Positions 25,372 through 34,708 are shown, counted from the stretch's first letter. The stretch is 64,000 nt of DNA from Cellvibrionaceae bacterium (GCA_021151695.1 JAGKWU010000001.1:124001-188000); one strand, 5' to 3'. Numbers and translations are program-made. The notes: a model not told the origin generated them from the letters alone.

Positions 25372-26268
25372 ATGTTAAACCAGCACACCCAACAAGCCAT
25401 TATGTTTGCCGATGTTTCCGGCAGCTCGGCCTTGTACAAGCGTTTGGGTAACCAGGATGCGAAAGCAATAGTGGATGATGCTGTGAGTCATATGGCAGCA
25501 ACTACCATAGTCCACGAAGGTGTGGTGGTTAAAACCATTGGCGACGAAGTCATGGCCAGGTTCGATAGCGCCGCCACCGCCTGCCGCGTGGCTATAGCGA
25601 TTCAGCAGCGCTCCAGCCGCGAATTTGCTGACATAGGCTTGGGGATTCGCATAGGTATCGCCTTTGGCGATACGGTAGTTACGCCTAACGACGCTTTCGG
25701 TGATACGGTAAACGATGCGGCCTTTGTGGCCCATATAGCTCGGGCCAATCAGATAGTAGTTACCCAAAGCCTGGTCGATCAGTTGGATGGCGGCCTTATT
25801 GAGCAGTGCGAGCTTTTTGATCGCATCAATATCAAGGGCGACAGTGAAAAGACGCTGATTTACCGCCTCGCCTGGGAAGGTTCAGCTCGGCAGAATAACG
25901 CTACCTGCGTAATGCCTATACAAGACGTCACCCGCTATGTAGCCAACTTTCAGCTTAAGTTGACCATGGGCGATAAAACTATCGAGCTTTTGCCCAGCCA
26001 AACACCCTATGCCATAGGGCGCGATGCCAGCAAAGTACAGCTTTGTCTCGACAATGCCGTTTGTTCCCGCGAACACTGTCATATCGATTTTCGCCGTGGG
26101 AAATACGTGCTTATCGATCACTCCACCAATGGCACCTATATACATGAGGGGAGTAAAACCCCCATTTATCTGCGCCGCGAAGAGGCCCCCTTGCAAGGGC
26201 AGGGTATTATCAGTGTCGGTCAGCAGCTTGATCACGCTAGCCCCTGGCTTATCCATTACCAACATTAA
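25372..26268 (+). CDS. Class III adenylate/guanylate cyclase-like domain fused to an FHA domain
   Basis: A 298-residue soluble protein. Residues about 8-165 form a class III nucleotide cyclase-like domain: the first metal Asp in IMFADVSGSS, and KTIGDEVMARF with the second metal Asp and a Lys that would favour adenine. The usual transition-state motif N-x-A-A-R reads NDAAF here, so the catalytic Arg is replaced by Phe. Residues about 195-280 form an FHA domain, which binds phosphothreonine peptides: YAIGRD, CSREHCHI, and DHSTNGTYI are its core motifs. The two halves suggest a cyclase whose partners are chosen by Ser/Thr phosphorylation. No Ser/Thr kinase gene is nearby. The RDD gene follows within a few bases, so the two are probably co-transcribed. 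Activity is uncertain. Confidence 0.85.
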   Translation: MLNQHTQQAIMFADVSGSSALYKRLGNQDAKAIVDDAVSHMAATTIVHEGVVVKTIGDEVMARFDSAATACRVAIAIQQRSSREFADIGLGIRIGIAFGDTVVTPNDAFGDTVNDAAFVAHIARANQIVVTQSLVDQLDGGLIEQCELFDRINIKGDSEKTLIYRLAWEGSARQNNATCVMPIQDVTRYVANFQLKLTMGDKTIELLPSQTPYAIGRDASKVQLCLDNAVCSREHCHIDFRRGKYVLIDHSTNGTYIHEGSKTPIYLRREEAPLQGQGIISVGQQLDHASPWLIHYQH

Positions 26269-26274
26269 GTGCTT

Positions 26275-26751
26275 ATGAAAAACCCATCGTCCCCAACCCC
26301 GGAATTTGCCGCACCCGGACTGCCGCGCATTATCGCGGCCATGGGCTATGACTGCCTGTTGTTGGCCGCAATTAGTATTACTTATGGCGCGCTGGTGGTA
26401 GGGGTGAGAGTGGCAATTTTCGGCCAACCGGAAGCGGGGCACCGCATCCACTGGGATTTGCTTTCCGGTACTTTTGTGACCTTTGGGTGGTTTGCGGTGC
26501 TAATGGGTTTTTATATGTATTTTTGGCACAAGTTCGGCCAAACACTTGGCATGAAAACCTGGCGAATCCAGGTGGTGGACTCGCAAACCTACCAGCTACC
26601 CACTTATTCCCAATGCGGTAAGCGTGCGCTCGGCGCACTCCTGTCGCTGGCGTTATTAGGTTTTGGTTACTGGAGCCAATTGATTCATCCCAAGGGCAGA
26701 CTGCTGCATGATTTACTGAGCGGAACGCAGCTTATTTTGTTAAAAAAATAA
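26275..26751 (+). CDS. RDD-family inner-membrane protein
   Basis: A 158-residue membrane protein from ATG 26275; GTG 26269 is an alternative, and neither has a clear ribosome-binding site, so translation may be coupled to the preceding cyclase-FHA gene. The RDD pattern is visible: the Arg in LPRIIAAMGYD followed by an Asp in the first membrane helix, a middle GQTLGMKTWRIQVVD block, and a late HDLLSGTQL. Three hydrophobic segments are predicted by eye (about 17-40, 62-84, 118-136). RDD proteins are little understood; some are proposed cation exchangers. No specific function is claimed. Confidence 0.85.
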   Translation: MKNPSSPTPEFAAPGLPRIIAAMGYDCLLLAAISITYGALVVGVRVAIFGQPEAGHRIHWDLLSGTFVTFGWFAVLMGFYMYFWHKFGQTLGMKTWRIQVVDSQTYQLPTYSQCGKRALGALLSLALLGFGYWSQLIHPKGRLLHDLLSGTQLILLKK

Positions 26752-26790
26752 TTGTTTCGCCCAGCCCAAATGTAATTGCTTGTTGATGGA

Positions 26791-27783
26791 TTAGCGCTCA
26801 TGTGTGCTAAATGTATCTATAAGCTCCATCACCGCCTTTGCTTCTTCAATGCTACAAGGGTTATCTCTTTCGCCACGAAAATAAGCATTTACCTGCTCAA
26901 TCATAGGCTGCTGGATATGTGGGGGATTAGGGATCCTGAACTCTTGTTCTCCGTCGGCGTTCTGCAATTTAATCAACTGTTGTCCAAAAAAGTTGATACT
27001 GAGCTTTCCTTCTGTACCAATAACTTCGCAAAGATCGCGTGTTTGCTGTTGGTTTACGGCGTAATGCCAGCGCCCTTGCAGCACAACGCCTGAAGAAAAC
27101 TTCGCCCAGCCCAGTACGCAATCATCGGCAGCATTTAATTGCCGCTGGTTAATCGCCATGCCTTTCGCCTCAACGACATTGCCAAACCATTGCAACATTA
27201 AGTCGAGTTGGTGAGGTGATAAATCATGAAATAATCCGCCGCCTGACAACGCGGGATTTACTCGCCAGTTATCTGTAGTTTCCGTGATAATTTTTGACGA
27301 TGCCGGCTGCAACATCTCCAGGCTGACCAGTAAAGGCTTACCAATAGCCCCGGAATTTATCAATTCAGCAAATTTCATAAAGCAGGGTAGCTGACGCCGG
27401 TAATGCGCAACGCACACTTTCGTATCGGCGGACTTCAGCGCAGTAATGATGTCATCGCACTCCGCTGCATGCCGTGTAACCGGCTTTTCAATATAAACAT
27501 GCTTTCCAGCGGCAAGGGCGGCCAAGGTGTAATCCTTGTGAAAGGCCGGGGGCGTAGCAATATAAATGGCATCTACATCGGGATTGGCTAGCAATTCGTC
27601 CGCGTCATTATAGGCTAATTCAACCTGGTGTCGGCGTGCGAAATCCTCAGCTTTTGCTGCGTCACGACGCATAACTGCCAGCAAGCGGGAATCTGTCGCC
27701 TTATAGAATGCGGGGCCGCTTTTTACTTCGCAGACATCACCTACACCAATAATGCCCCAGCGGATAATTTTCCTGTTCGTCAC
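26791..27783 (-). CDS. Gfo/Idh/MocA-family NAD(P)-dependent oxidoreductase
   Basis: A 330-residue soluble dehydrogenase of the sugar/inositol oxidoreductase family. An N-terminal Rossmann fold begins GIIGVGDV (about 9-17), the D-A-I-Y-I-A-T-P strand follows near 70, and the conserved EKP motif is in YIEKPVTRH near 98. A C-terminal substrate domain carries GGGLFHDLSPHQLD, with the His-x4-His-x-x-D-like catalytic patch. The start is GTG 27783 with GGGGAG four bases upstream; an overlapping ATG is out of frame. It is divergent from uup, and a palindrome and promoter-like box lie between them. The substrate is unknown. Confidence 0.88.
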   Translation of the reverse strand: MTNRKIIRWGIIGVGDVCEVKSGPAFYKATDSRLLAVMRRDAAKAEDFARRHQVELAYNDADELLANPDVDAIYIATPPAFHKDYTLAALAAGKHVYIEKPVTRHAAECDDIITALKSADTKVCVAHYRRQLPCFMKFAELINSGAIGKPLLVSLEMLQPASSKIITETTDNWRVNPALSGGGLFHDLSPHQLDLMLQWFGNVVEAKGMAINQRQLNAADDCVLGWAKFSSGVVLQGRWHYAVNQQQTRDLCEVIGTEGKLSINFFGQQLIKLQNADGEQEFRIPNPPHIQQPMIEQVNAYFRGERDNPCSIEEAKAVMELIDTFSTHER

Positions 27784-27861
27784 ATTGCTCCCCTTGCTTA
27801 TGCAGATAGCGAAATCACTTGTTCAAAAAGCGCTCACCATAAAAATGAGCCGCTGCGCTAA

Positions 27862-27892
27862 TTTAGGCTAATCGCCTAAAAAAAGGTATGAT
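27862..27892 (+). promoter_or_regulatory. Palindrome next to a -10 box upstream of uup
   Basis: TTTAGGC (27862-27868) and GCCTAAA (27874-27880) form a perfect 7-base inverted repeat with a 5-base centre. Seven bases on stands TATGAT (27887-27892), a plausible -10 element; the -35 would fall inside the left arm (TTAGGC at 27863-27868). This is either an operator covering a weak promoter or an incidental hairpin. Confidence 0.4.
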
Positions 27893-27960
27893 GCCAACCT
27901 TTATATTCTTTTCCAGCCAATTGTGTCGCGCTGGAGCCAAACCCTGTCGAATTGCTGATT

Positions 27961-29880
27961 ATGTCCCTGATTAAAATTGAAAAAGCCTACTTAAGTTATG
28001 GCCTGCAAGTACTGTTGGATAACATTGATCTGGTGGTAGAGAAAGGCCAGCGCCTGTGTTTGATCGGACGCAACGGCGCTGGAAAATCCAGTCTCCTGAA
28101 AGTGATTGCCGGTGAGGTTGATCTCGACAAGGGCGACGTAATTTTGCAAAACGGCATCCGTATTGCTCGCCTCGAGCAGGACCTTCCCGACGCTGATGAT
28201 CGACTGGTATTTGATTCTGTCGCTCACGCATTTCCGGGGCTTGGTGATTTGCTCAGCGAATATCACCAGCTCGCACATGCTTCTGAATTTAACGACCAGA
28301 CAATGGCGCGTATGGCCGTATTGCAACAGCAAATTGAGGCCCGCGACGGCTGGCAAATGCAACAAAAAGTTGAGGCGATTTTAACGCGCCTGGACTTGCC
28401 AGCAGATAAATATATGCGCGAACTTTCCGGTGGTTGGCGCAGGCGCGTCGCCCTGGCTCGCGCTTTGGTCATTGAACCGGATGTTTTATTGCTGGATGAA
28501 CCCACCAACCATCTCGACATAGCCGCTATTGAGTGGCTCGAAAAACAATTGCTGAATTTTAATGGCGCATTGGTATTTATTACCCATGACAGATCTCTGC
28601 TGCAAAACCTGGCAACGCATATTGTTGAGCTTGATCGCGGACATCTGCGTTACTGGAGTGGTGATTACGCGAGCTACCTCGTTTATCGCGAGCAAGCTTT
28701 AGCGGAAGAGGCTCGTCACAACGAGCTATTTGATAAAAAGCTGGCGGAAGAAGAAGTGTGGATTCGCCAGGGCATCAAAGCACGTCGCACACGTAACGAG
28801 GGCAGGGTGCGTGCGCTGAAAGAGTTACGTAACGTGCGTGCGGAGCGCCGCGAAGTCATCGGCAAAGCCAATTTTACCTTGGCGACAGGTGAAGCCTCCG
28901 GCAAGTTGGTCACCGAATTAAAGGATGTGTCCTATGCATGGGGCAACAAGCCCATCGTTAAGCATTTTTCGACCGCCATTATGCGTGGCGATCGTATAGG
29001 CTTGGTAGGTGCTAATGGCGCTGGCAAAAGTACCTTGCTAAAAATTATTCTCGGCGAACTGCAACCACAAGCAGGCTCAGTACGTTTGGGTACCAATTTA
29101 ACCGTGGCTTATTTTGATCAGCTACGCGATCAATTGGATCTCGACAAAAGCGCCGTAGACAACGTATCGGAAGGTCGCGACTTTATCGAGATAGATGGCA
29201 AGTCCAAACATATATTTTCTTATTTGAGCGACTTCCTGTTCAGTGGGGAGCGCGCCCGTACACCGCTGCGTGCGTTATCCGGTGGTGAACGTAACCGCGT
29301 TTTGTTGGCAAAGTTATTTAGCAAATCCGCCAACCTCCTGGTGCTCGATGAACCTACCAATGACCTGGATGTGGAAACACTTGAACTGCTCGAAGAAATA
29401 CTGACAGATTACGCAGGCACTGTATTGCTGGTGAGTCATGATCGCGCATTCCTTAACAACATAGTCACCAGTGTTATTGCCTTTGAAGGGCGCGGCAATG
29501 TATTGGAATATGTAGGTGGCTACGATGACTGGATTCGCCAGGGCGGCAAATGGACCGAAGCAGATGAGCCAGTAGAGGCTGCGCAAGTGCACGTAAAACC
29601 TGTACAAGCTGCTGCACCGGCAGAGGCCAAAGTGACAGGTCGTGGTAAAAAGTTAAGTTATAAATTGCAAAAAGAATTCGACGAATTGCCGCAAAAAATC
29701 GAAACGCTGGAGCAGCGACTTTCAGAGCTGCAAAAAGTGGCTGGCGCCGCGGATTTTTACAGCCAATCGCCCAAATTAGTTGAAGAAAAACTGCAACAAT
29801 TAGCGATGGCCGAACAAGAATTGGAAACCTGCTTCGAGCGCTGGGCTGAGCTCGAAAATTTGCAACAAGGCGATGCCTAG
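27961..29880 (+). CDS. uup: ABC-F family ATPase Uup
   Basis: A soluble twin-cassette ABC-F ATPase; these act on ribosomes or DNA rather than in transport. Uup in E. coli is linked to transposon excision and ribosome function. It is 639 residues from ATG 27961. First cassette: GRNGAGKSS, LSGGWRRRVALAR, LLLDEPTNHLD. A charged linker follows. Second cassette: GANGAGKST, LSGGERNRVLLAK, LVLDEPTNDLD. The C-terminal domain (about 545-639) is a charged coiled coil typical of Uup, which separates it from EttA or YheS. An in-frame TTG at 27952 is less likely. No ribosome-binding site is evident. Confidence 0.93.
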   Translation: MSLIKIEKAYLSYGLQVLLDNIDLVVEKGQRLCLIGRNGAGKSSLLKVIAGEVDLDKGDVILQNGIRIARLEQDLPDADDRLVFDSVAHAFPGLGDLLSEYHQLAHASEFNDQTMARMAVLQQQIEARDGWQMQQKVEAILTRLDLPADKYMRELSGGWRRRVALARALVIEPDVLLLDEPTNHLDIAAIEWLEKQLLNFNGALVFITHDRSLLQNLATHIVELDRGHLRYWSGDYASYLVYREQALAEEARHNELFDKKLAEEEVWIRQGIKARRTRNEGRVRALKELRNVRAERREVIGKANFTLATGEASGKLVTELKDVSYAWGNKPIVKHFSTAIMRGDRIGLVGANGAGKSTLLKIILGELQPQAGSVRLGTNLTVAYFDQLRDQLDLDKSAVDNVSEGRDFIEIDGKSKHIFSYLSDFLFSGERARTPLRALSGGERNRVLLAKLFSKSANLLVLDEPTNDLDVETLELLEEILTDYAGTVLLVSHDRAFLNNIVTSVIAFEGRGNVLEYVGGYDDWIRQGGKWTEADEPVEAAQVHVKPVQAAAPAEAKVTGRGKKLSYKLQKEFDELPQKIETLEQRLSELQKVAGAADFYSQSPKLVEEKLQQLAMAEQELETCFERWAELENLQQGDA

Positions 29881-29899
29881 CAAATAAGATTTTTATGTT

Positions 29900-30367
29900 C
29901 TAGCCGCCAACTTCTTTTGAATGCGGCGGCACGTAGACAGCGAGTACATCGCAAGTCGCACCATGTAATACGCTATTGGGTGTCGATCCCAACAGTAGCG
30001 CAAAACCTTTGCGGCCGTGGCTGCCAACAATGATCAGATCCGCACCTTCCTGCTGTGCAAGGTAGTGCAGTTCCGCGGCTGGCTGCCCTACTAATACATG
30101 CTCTTGCTCAACTGGAAAATCAACACTTTGTGCCAGCGCTTTTAAATCTTGCTCGGCATTTTGCACTTGCTGCTCCTGCACTTCGGAGATGTCTAATGGC
30201 ATATCCCCGCCGTAAGCAAAAGTGATGGGCTCAATCACGTGAACAAGGCTAATACGGGCCTCACAGCAGCGGGCGATACTGACGGCTTTTTGCAATACCG
30301 CTTGGGTTTCCTCGGTTAAATCCAGGCCTACGAGTATATGTTTGTAGATACACTTGGTTGTCGTCAT
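29900..30367 (-). CDS. Universal stress protein (UspA family)
   Basis: A 155-residue single-domain Usp protein from ATG 30367, with AAGGAG five bases upstream; a longer frame to 30427 lacks such a site. The opening HILVGLDLTEET strand has the Asp of the nucleotide site, and the ATP-binding signature G-x2-G-x9-G-S/T is present as GSHGRKGFALLLGST near 120-134. ATP-binding Usp proteins accumulate in stress or growth arrest. It lies tail-to-tail with uup and is divergent from the gene at 30477. Confidence 0.92.
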   Translation of the reverse strand: MTTTKCIYKHILVGLDLTEETQAVLQKAVSIARCCEARISLVHVIEPITFAYGGDMPLDISEVQEQQVQNAEQDLKALAQSVDFPVEQEHVLVGQPAAELHYLAQQEGADLIIVGSHGRKGFALLLGSTPNSVLHGATCDVLAVYVPPHSKEVGG

Positions 30368-30476
30368 GGCAGACTCCTTCAAGACCAATTTGCAAACAGG
30401 TTTCTTAAATACTAGCCTGCCGTACACGTGCCGGCCAGTTATTAGCTTTTGACTCTATAAATAGAAGGAAACTCAC

Positions 30477-30962
30477 ATGAAGTTAATCATTATTTTACTG
30501 GTCGTGATTGGCTTCGTGCTCGGGCCGATTATGATGCTGCGCCCCAATCCTGCACAAAAGCGCCGCGAGCGGTGGCGAACCATAGCTCGAGCTCGCGGCG
30601 TTCACTTTTCCATGCGTAAACTTCCCCAGCAAGCGGATGAGACCGAAGCGCCTGATGCTATCCCGGTGTATTTTTTTGCCCCCAAAAATCCGGGCCTAGG
30701 TGATAACTGGCTGCTTTTGCGAACCAATTACCAACATGATTTGCATTTGCTTGGCTGGTGGGGCTGGCAGGGCGAGGTCAGGCCTGGCGCCGCTGAATTG
30801 GCAGTTCTGGAAGCGCAGCTGCCAAGGTTGCCCGCCTCAGTTAAAGCCTTGGGTTCAGGCAGGCAGGGGGCGTCTATTTACTGGAGGGAAACCGGCACCG
30901 AGGAAGACCTGATCCAAATTCTGAATGTGCTGGAAAAGCTGCGGGATGCGCAGGAGGGCTAA
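30477..30962 (+). CDS. Conserved membrane-anchored protein of unknown function
   Basis: I do not recognise this 161-residue protein. Residues 2-21 form one membrane helix (LIIILLVVIGFVLGPIMML), followed by a basic patch (QKRRERWRTIARARG), so the C-terminal part is most likely cytoplasmic. The soluble part contains a Trp-rich segment, HLLGWWGWQGEVRPGA, near residues 95-110 and an acidic helical end. AGAAGGAA stands before ATG 30477. Its stop overlaps the stop of the opposite gene at 30959 by four bases. Codon use is like its neighbours. Confidence 0.75.
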   Translation: MKLIIILLVVIGFVLGPIMMLRPNPAQKRRERWRTIARARGVHFSMRKLPQQADETEAPDAIPVYFFAPKNPGLGDNWLLLRTNYQHDLHLLGWWGWQGEVRPGAAELAVLEAQLPRLPASVKALGSGRQGASIYWRETGTEEDLIQILNVLEKLRDAQEG

Positions 30963-31660
30963 GTTACAGCCCGCTCAGGGATGAGATCGCGACTAATCGA
31001 GGCGCGTGAACCATCCACCAACTCGCTTAACTCTTTGATCATTCGCAGACGACGTGGATCTGGATGCAAGGACTCCATCAATAATTGCTGGGCTTTTCGA
31101 TAGAAACCCTGGGCTGAAAAATGATCATGCATCGCTGAAAACTTGTAACCTTGGCCAATATAAGACGCCACACTCACCATCAAATAGGCCCACCCCAACT
31201 CCGAAAGGTGGGCTTCAAGTTCCGCATCGCTAATTTTGCCACTGGCGCATAAATGTCTGAGGATTCTACCCGCTTCGCTGAGTTGTACCTGGGTCTGGGC
31301 TATCTGGGCATCACTGTCTTTTTGGTAGCTGGGAATCACATAGCGGTTACCCGCCTCAAAATCTTCCGAACGCAACTGGGTATGCCTGATGCTCGCTTCC
31401 AGGTGAGTGCGGGAGCCAGTTTCCAGCGCAATAACCTGCTGCCAACGCTCCACAACTTCGTCATTAATGAGTTTTGGAATAAGAAGATCAGGCAAGGTTT
31501 GCTCAAGGCAGGTCACCACATCGGCGAGCGCTTCAGCCTGAATCTTGTACTTGCGCTGTTGCAAGCGACGAAAGTTTTCCTTCTCCTGGGTGCGATTGAT
31601 AAAACTAACAACAATCAAGGCGACAAACGCCATTATGATTAATGCGATAAAAAGGGACAT
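30959..31660 (-). CDS. Conserved membrane-anchored helical protein of unknown function
   Basis: A 233-residue protein without a name I can assign. Residues 2-20 form a membrane helix (LFIALIIMAFVALIVVSFI), followed by a charged, mostly helical cytoplasmic-type domain with probable coiled-coil stretches (for example TQEKENFRRLQQRKYKIQAE, about 24-43). A later segment with ELGWAYLMVSVASYIGQGYK near 155-175 is unusually aromatic. It converges with the gene at 30477 and is divergent from topA across a 420-base gap. The sequence has normal coding character and begins with ATG at 31660. Confidence 0.72.
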   Translation of the reverse strand: MSLFIALIIMAFVALIVVSFINRTQEKENFRRLQQRKYKIQAEALADVVTCLEQTLPDLLIPKLINDEVVERWQQVIALETGSRTHLEASIRHTQLRSEDFEAGNRYVIPSYQKDSDAQIAQTQVQLSEAGRILRHLCASGKISDAELEAHLSELGWAYLMVSVASYIGQGYKFSAMHDHFSAQGFYRKAQQLLMESLHPDPRRLRMIKELSELVDGSRASISRDLIPERAVT

Positions 31661-32083
31661 GGAGCCAAGCCTGACAAAAATGACTGGGTGGAACTTATGT
31701 TTTTATGGGCGTAAGCCAACCTGCCTAGTTATCGTATATGTGGCGCATTTTGTAAAGTCGTTTGCGCAGAAATAAATCCAACTAACATAATGATATATAA
31801 GGATAATTTATATTTTTATAACTGTATTTAAGCGACACCTCAAATTCGATAGCGATGTCCCTACCGGCAAAAAATGGCAAAACATTCGCTTGACCACCGC
31901 GGTCCCAAGTCTTATATATGCGCACCTTTGCTGGAAACTGGCCATCTTCAATCTATCCTGAGAGAACGCTTCGCTTGCCAGCCAGCGATTTGTCGGAGCC
32001 CGAAACCGCTCCCGCACAGCCGATCGCCAGCGCATTTATAGCTGCCAACTTCTTATTCCATACGCCGAAAAGACTCTTTAAAC
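31661..32083. other. Intergenic region between the 30959 gene and topA
   Basis: 423 bases without a credible gene; short frames on both strands (31808-32035 and 31918-32121) look spurious. The middle part, about 31760-31830, is strongly A/T-rich. The topA promoter lies at 31890-31918. I see no other clear element. Confidence 0.6.
31890..31918 (+). promoter_or_regulatory. Probable sigma-70 promoter of topA
   Basis: TTGACC (31890-31895), 17 bases, TATATA (31913-31918). The predicted start near 31925 leaves a leader of roughly 160 bases before topA. Confidence 0.65.
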
Positions 32084-34708
32084 ATGGGAAAATCCTTAGT
32101 TATCGTAGAATCCCCAGCTAAAGCCAAGACGATCAACAAATACCTTGGTGCTGATTTTGTGGTCAAATCCAGTATTGGCCATATTCGCGATCTGCCCACC
32201 AGCGGTGGTGCCAAACCCGTAGATCCTAAAGAGCGTGCCAAACAGGCGGCTGCGACTCGCAAGCTATCCGCCGAGCAAAAAGCGGTCTATCAGGCGCAAA
32301 AAAGTAAATCCCAACTCATCAATCGCATGGGTATAGACCCGGAAAATAACTGGGAAGCCCATTACGAAATCCTTCCCGGGAAGGAAAAAGTCGTAGATGA
32401 ACTGCGTAAGCTCGCCGAAAAAGCTGACACCATCTATCTCGCAACCGACTTGGATAGAGAAGGGGAGGCTATCGCTTGGCACTTACGCGAGGCCATCGGG
32501 GGCGATAATGATCGCTATCGTCGTGTGGTGTTTAACGAAATTACCAAAACCGCAATCCAAAACGCTTTCCAAAGCCCGGGTCGCCTCGATCAAAATCGTG
32601 TTGATGCCCAACAGGCACGCCGTTTTCTTGATCGTGTCGTTGGCTATATGGTGTCGCCATTGCTTTGGGAAAAAGTTGCACGTGGACTCTCTGCTGGCCG
32701 TGTGCAGTCTGTGGCTGTACGCCTGGTAGTTGAACGCGAGCAGGAAATCCGCGCCTTTGTGCCGGAAGAATACTGGACTGTTATTGCTGATTTGAAAGCT
32801 GGCAAGGGTGAAGCTGTTGGCTTTGAGGTGAAAAAGCATGGTGAGGAAACATTCAAACCCTTGAATGAAACCCAGGCCATGGCAGCGGTAAAGGTACTGC
32901 AAGCGGCCGCTTACGAAGTTATCAGTCGCGAAGACAAGCCAACCCAGTCGAAGCCCTCGGCACCTTTTATTACTTCCACCCTGCAACAGGCTGCCAGCAC
33001 GCGTCTTGGTTTTGGGGTCAAGAAAACTATGATGATGGCCCAACGTCTCTATGAAGCAGGCTACATCACTTATATGCGTACCGACTCAACCAATCTGAGT
33101 AAAGACGCCGTAGATGCTTGCCGCGATTACATCCTCGAAACCTTTGGCAAAAAATACTTGCCTGAGGCACCGGCAATCTATACCAGTAAAGAGGGGGCTC
33201 AGGAAGCGCACGAGGCAATCCGCCCCTCCAATGTGACTGTACAACCCAACCAATTGAGCGGCATGGAGCGTGATGCAGAGCGCCTTTATGGTTTGATCTG
33301 GCAACAATTTGTCGCCTGCCAGATGAGCGCAGCGGAATACACCAGCACGAGTGTTGTAGTAAAAGCTGGCGAATTCGAATTGCGCACGCGCGGTCGCGTG
33401 GTGCGTTTTGACGGCTACACCAAAGTGCTGCCACAAATTGCCAAAAAAGATGAGGATGTTGTGCTCCCCGACATGAAAGTTGGCGAGAAGCTTCCGCTGA
33501 TCAAGCTCAACCCCAATCAGCATTTCACCAAACCGACGGCGCGTTACACGGAAGCCAGTCTGGTGAAAGAGCTGGAAAAGCGTGCTATTGGTCGCCCATC
33601 CACGTACGCCGCCATTATTTCAACCATTCAGGAGCGCGGTTACGTGCGCCTGGAAAATCGCCGCTTCTATGCGGAAAAGATGGGTGACATAGTCACTGAA
33701 CGTTTGGTTGAAAGCTTTGATGATCTGATGGATTACGGCTTTACCGCCAATATGGAAGATTCGTTAGACGTGGTAGCCCAAGGTGGAAAAAATTGGCGAG
33801 AACTTCTCGATGAGTTCTATGCTGGGTTCACCCAAAAGCTCGAACTTGCGTCCGATACCAAGAAGGGCATGCGCGCTAACGACCCTACAGATACGAATAT
33901 TCCCTGCAGTCTTTGCGGTCGCCATATGCAAATACGCACTGGTAGTACGGGCGTATTTTTAGGATGCTCTGGTTATGCGCTGCCACCCAAAGAGCGCTGC
34001 AAAAACACCATGAATCTGGTTTCCGGTCACGAAGCGGTAGATGCTGACGCGGACGAAGAAGCTGAATCCAAACAACTGCGCACCAAGCACCGCTGCAAAA
34101 TTTGTAATTCAGCAATGGATTCCTATTTGCTGGACGAAAGCCGCAAAATCCACATCTGTGGCAACAACCCGGATTGCGCTGGCTACGAGGTTGAGCAGGG
34201 CACCTACAAGCTGAAAGGCTATGAGGGGCCAACGTTGGAATGCGATAAATGTGGCAGCGAGATGCAGCTCAAAACCGGTCGTTTTGGCAAATATTTTGGC
34301 TGCACTAATTCCGACTGCAAAAACACTCGCAAGCTTCTGAAGAGCGGTGAAGCAGCTCCACCGAAAGTTGAACCTATCGCCATGCCAGAGTTGCGTTGCG
34401 AGAAGGTGGATGATCACTATGTGTTGCGCGATGGTGCTGCCGGCCTGTTTCTGGCGGCCAGCCAATTCCCGAAAAATCGCGAAACGCGTGCTCCGCTTGT
34501 CGCTGAGCTTTTGCCTTATAAAAAGCAAATAGATCCCAAATATCACTTTCTGCTATCTGCACCTGTGGCAGACCCTGATGGTAACAAGGCAATCGTTCGT
34601 TTCAGTCGCAAAACCAAAGAGCAATATGTGCAGACTGAGGTGAATGGAAAGGCTACCGGTTGGAAAGCGTTTTATGAGGGTGGAAAGTGGAAGGTATCTG
34701 CTAAATAG
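32084..34708 (+). CDS. topA: DNA topoisomerase I
   Basis: A type IA topoisomerase that relaxes negative supercoils by transient single-strand cutting. It is 874 residues, about the E. coli length. The Toprim domain has VIVESPAKAKTI at the start and DLDREGEAIAWHL with the acidic triad near 125. The catalytic Tyr is Y330 in YITYMRTDS. The C-terminus has three Cys4-type zinc ribbons, starting CSLCGRHM (near 607), CKICNSAM (near 672) and CDKCGSEM (near 720), then a non-zinc tail. The start is ATG 32084. It is followed by a strong terminator and the DUF6586-like gene, an arrangement also seen in Pseudomonas. Confidence 0.97.
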   Translation: MGKSLVIVESPAKAKTINKYLGADFVVKSSIGHIRDLPTSGGAKPVDPKERAKQAAATRKLSAEQKAVYQAQKSKSQLINRMGIDPENNWEAHYEILPGKEKVVDELRKLAEKADTIYLATDLDREGEAIAWHLREAIGGDNDRYRRVVFNEITKTAIQNAFQSPGRLDQNRVDAQQARRFLDRVVGYMVSPLLWEKVARGLSAGRVQSVAVRLVVEREQEIRAFVPEEYWTVIADLKAGKGEAVGFEVKKHGEETFKPLNETQAMAAVKVLQAAAYEVISREDKPTQSKPSAPFITSTLQQAASTRLGFGVKKTMMMAQRLYEAGYITYMRTDSTNLSKDAVDACRDYILETFGKKYLPEAPAIYTSKEGAQEAHEAIRPSNVTVQPNQLSGMERDAERLYGLIWQQFVACQMSAAEYTSTSVVVKAGEFELRTRGRVVRFDGYTKVLPQIAKKDEDVVLPDMKVGEKLPLIKLNPNQHFTKPTARYTEASLVKELEKRAIGRPSTYAAIISTIQERGYVRLENRRFYAEKMGDIVTERLVESFDDLMDYGFTANMEDSLDVVAQGGKNWRELLDEFYAGFTQKLELASDTKKGMRANDPTDTNIPCSLCGRHMQIRTGSTGVFLGCSGYALPPKERCKNTMNLVSGHEAVDADADEEAESKQLRTKHRCKICNSAMDSYLLDESRKIHICGNNPDCAGYEVEQGTYKLKGYEGPTLECDKCGSEMQLKTGRFGKYFGCTNSDCKNTRKLLKSGEAAPPKVEPIAMPELRCEKVDDHYVLRDGAAGLFLAASQFPKNRETRAPLVAELLPYKKQIDPKYHFLLSAPVADPDGNKAIVRFSRKTKEQYVQTEVNGKATGWKAFYEGGKWKVSAK

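Noticed and set aside
31808..32121. Overlapping short frames on both strands ahead of topA
   Set aside because: No ribosome-binding site, no recognisable protein, and they overlap the topA promoter and leader.
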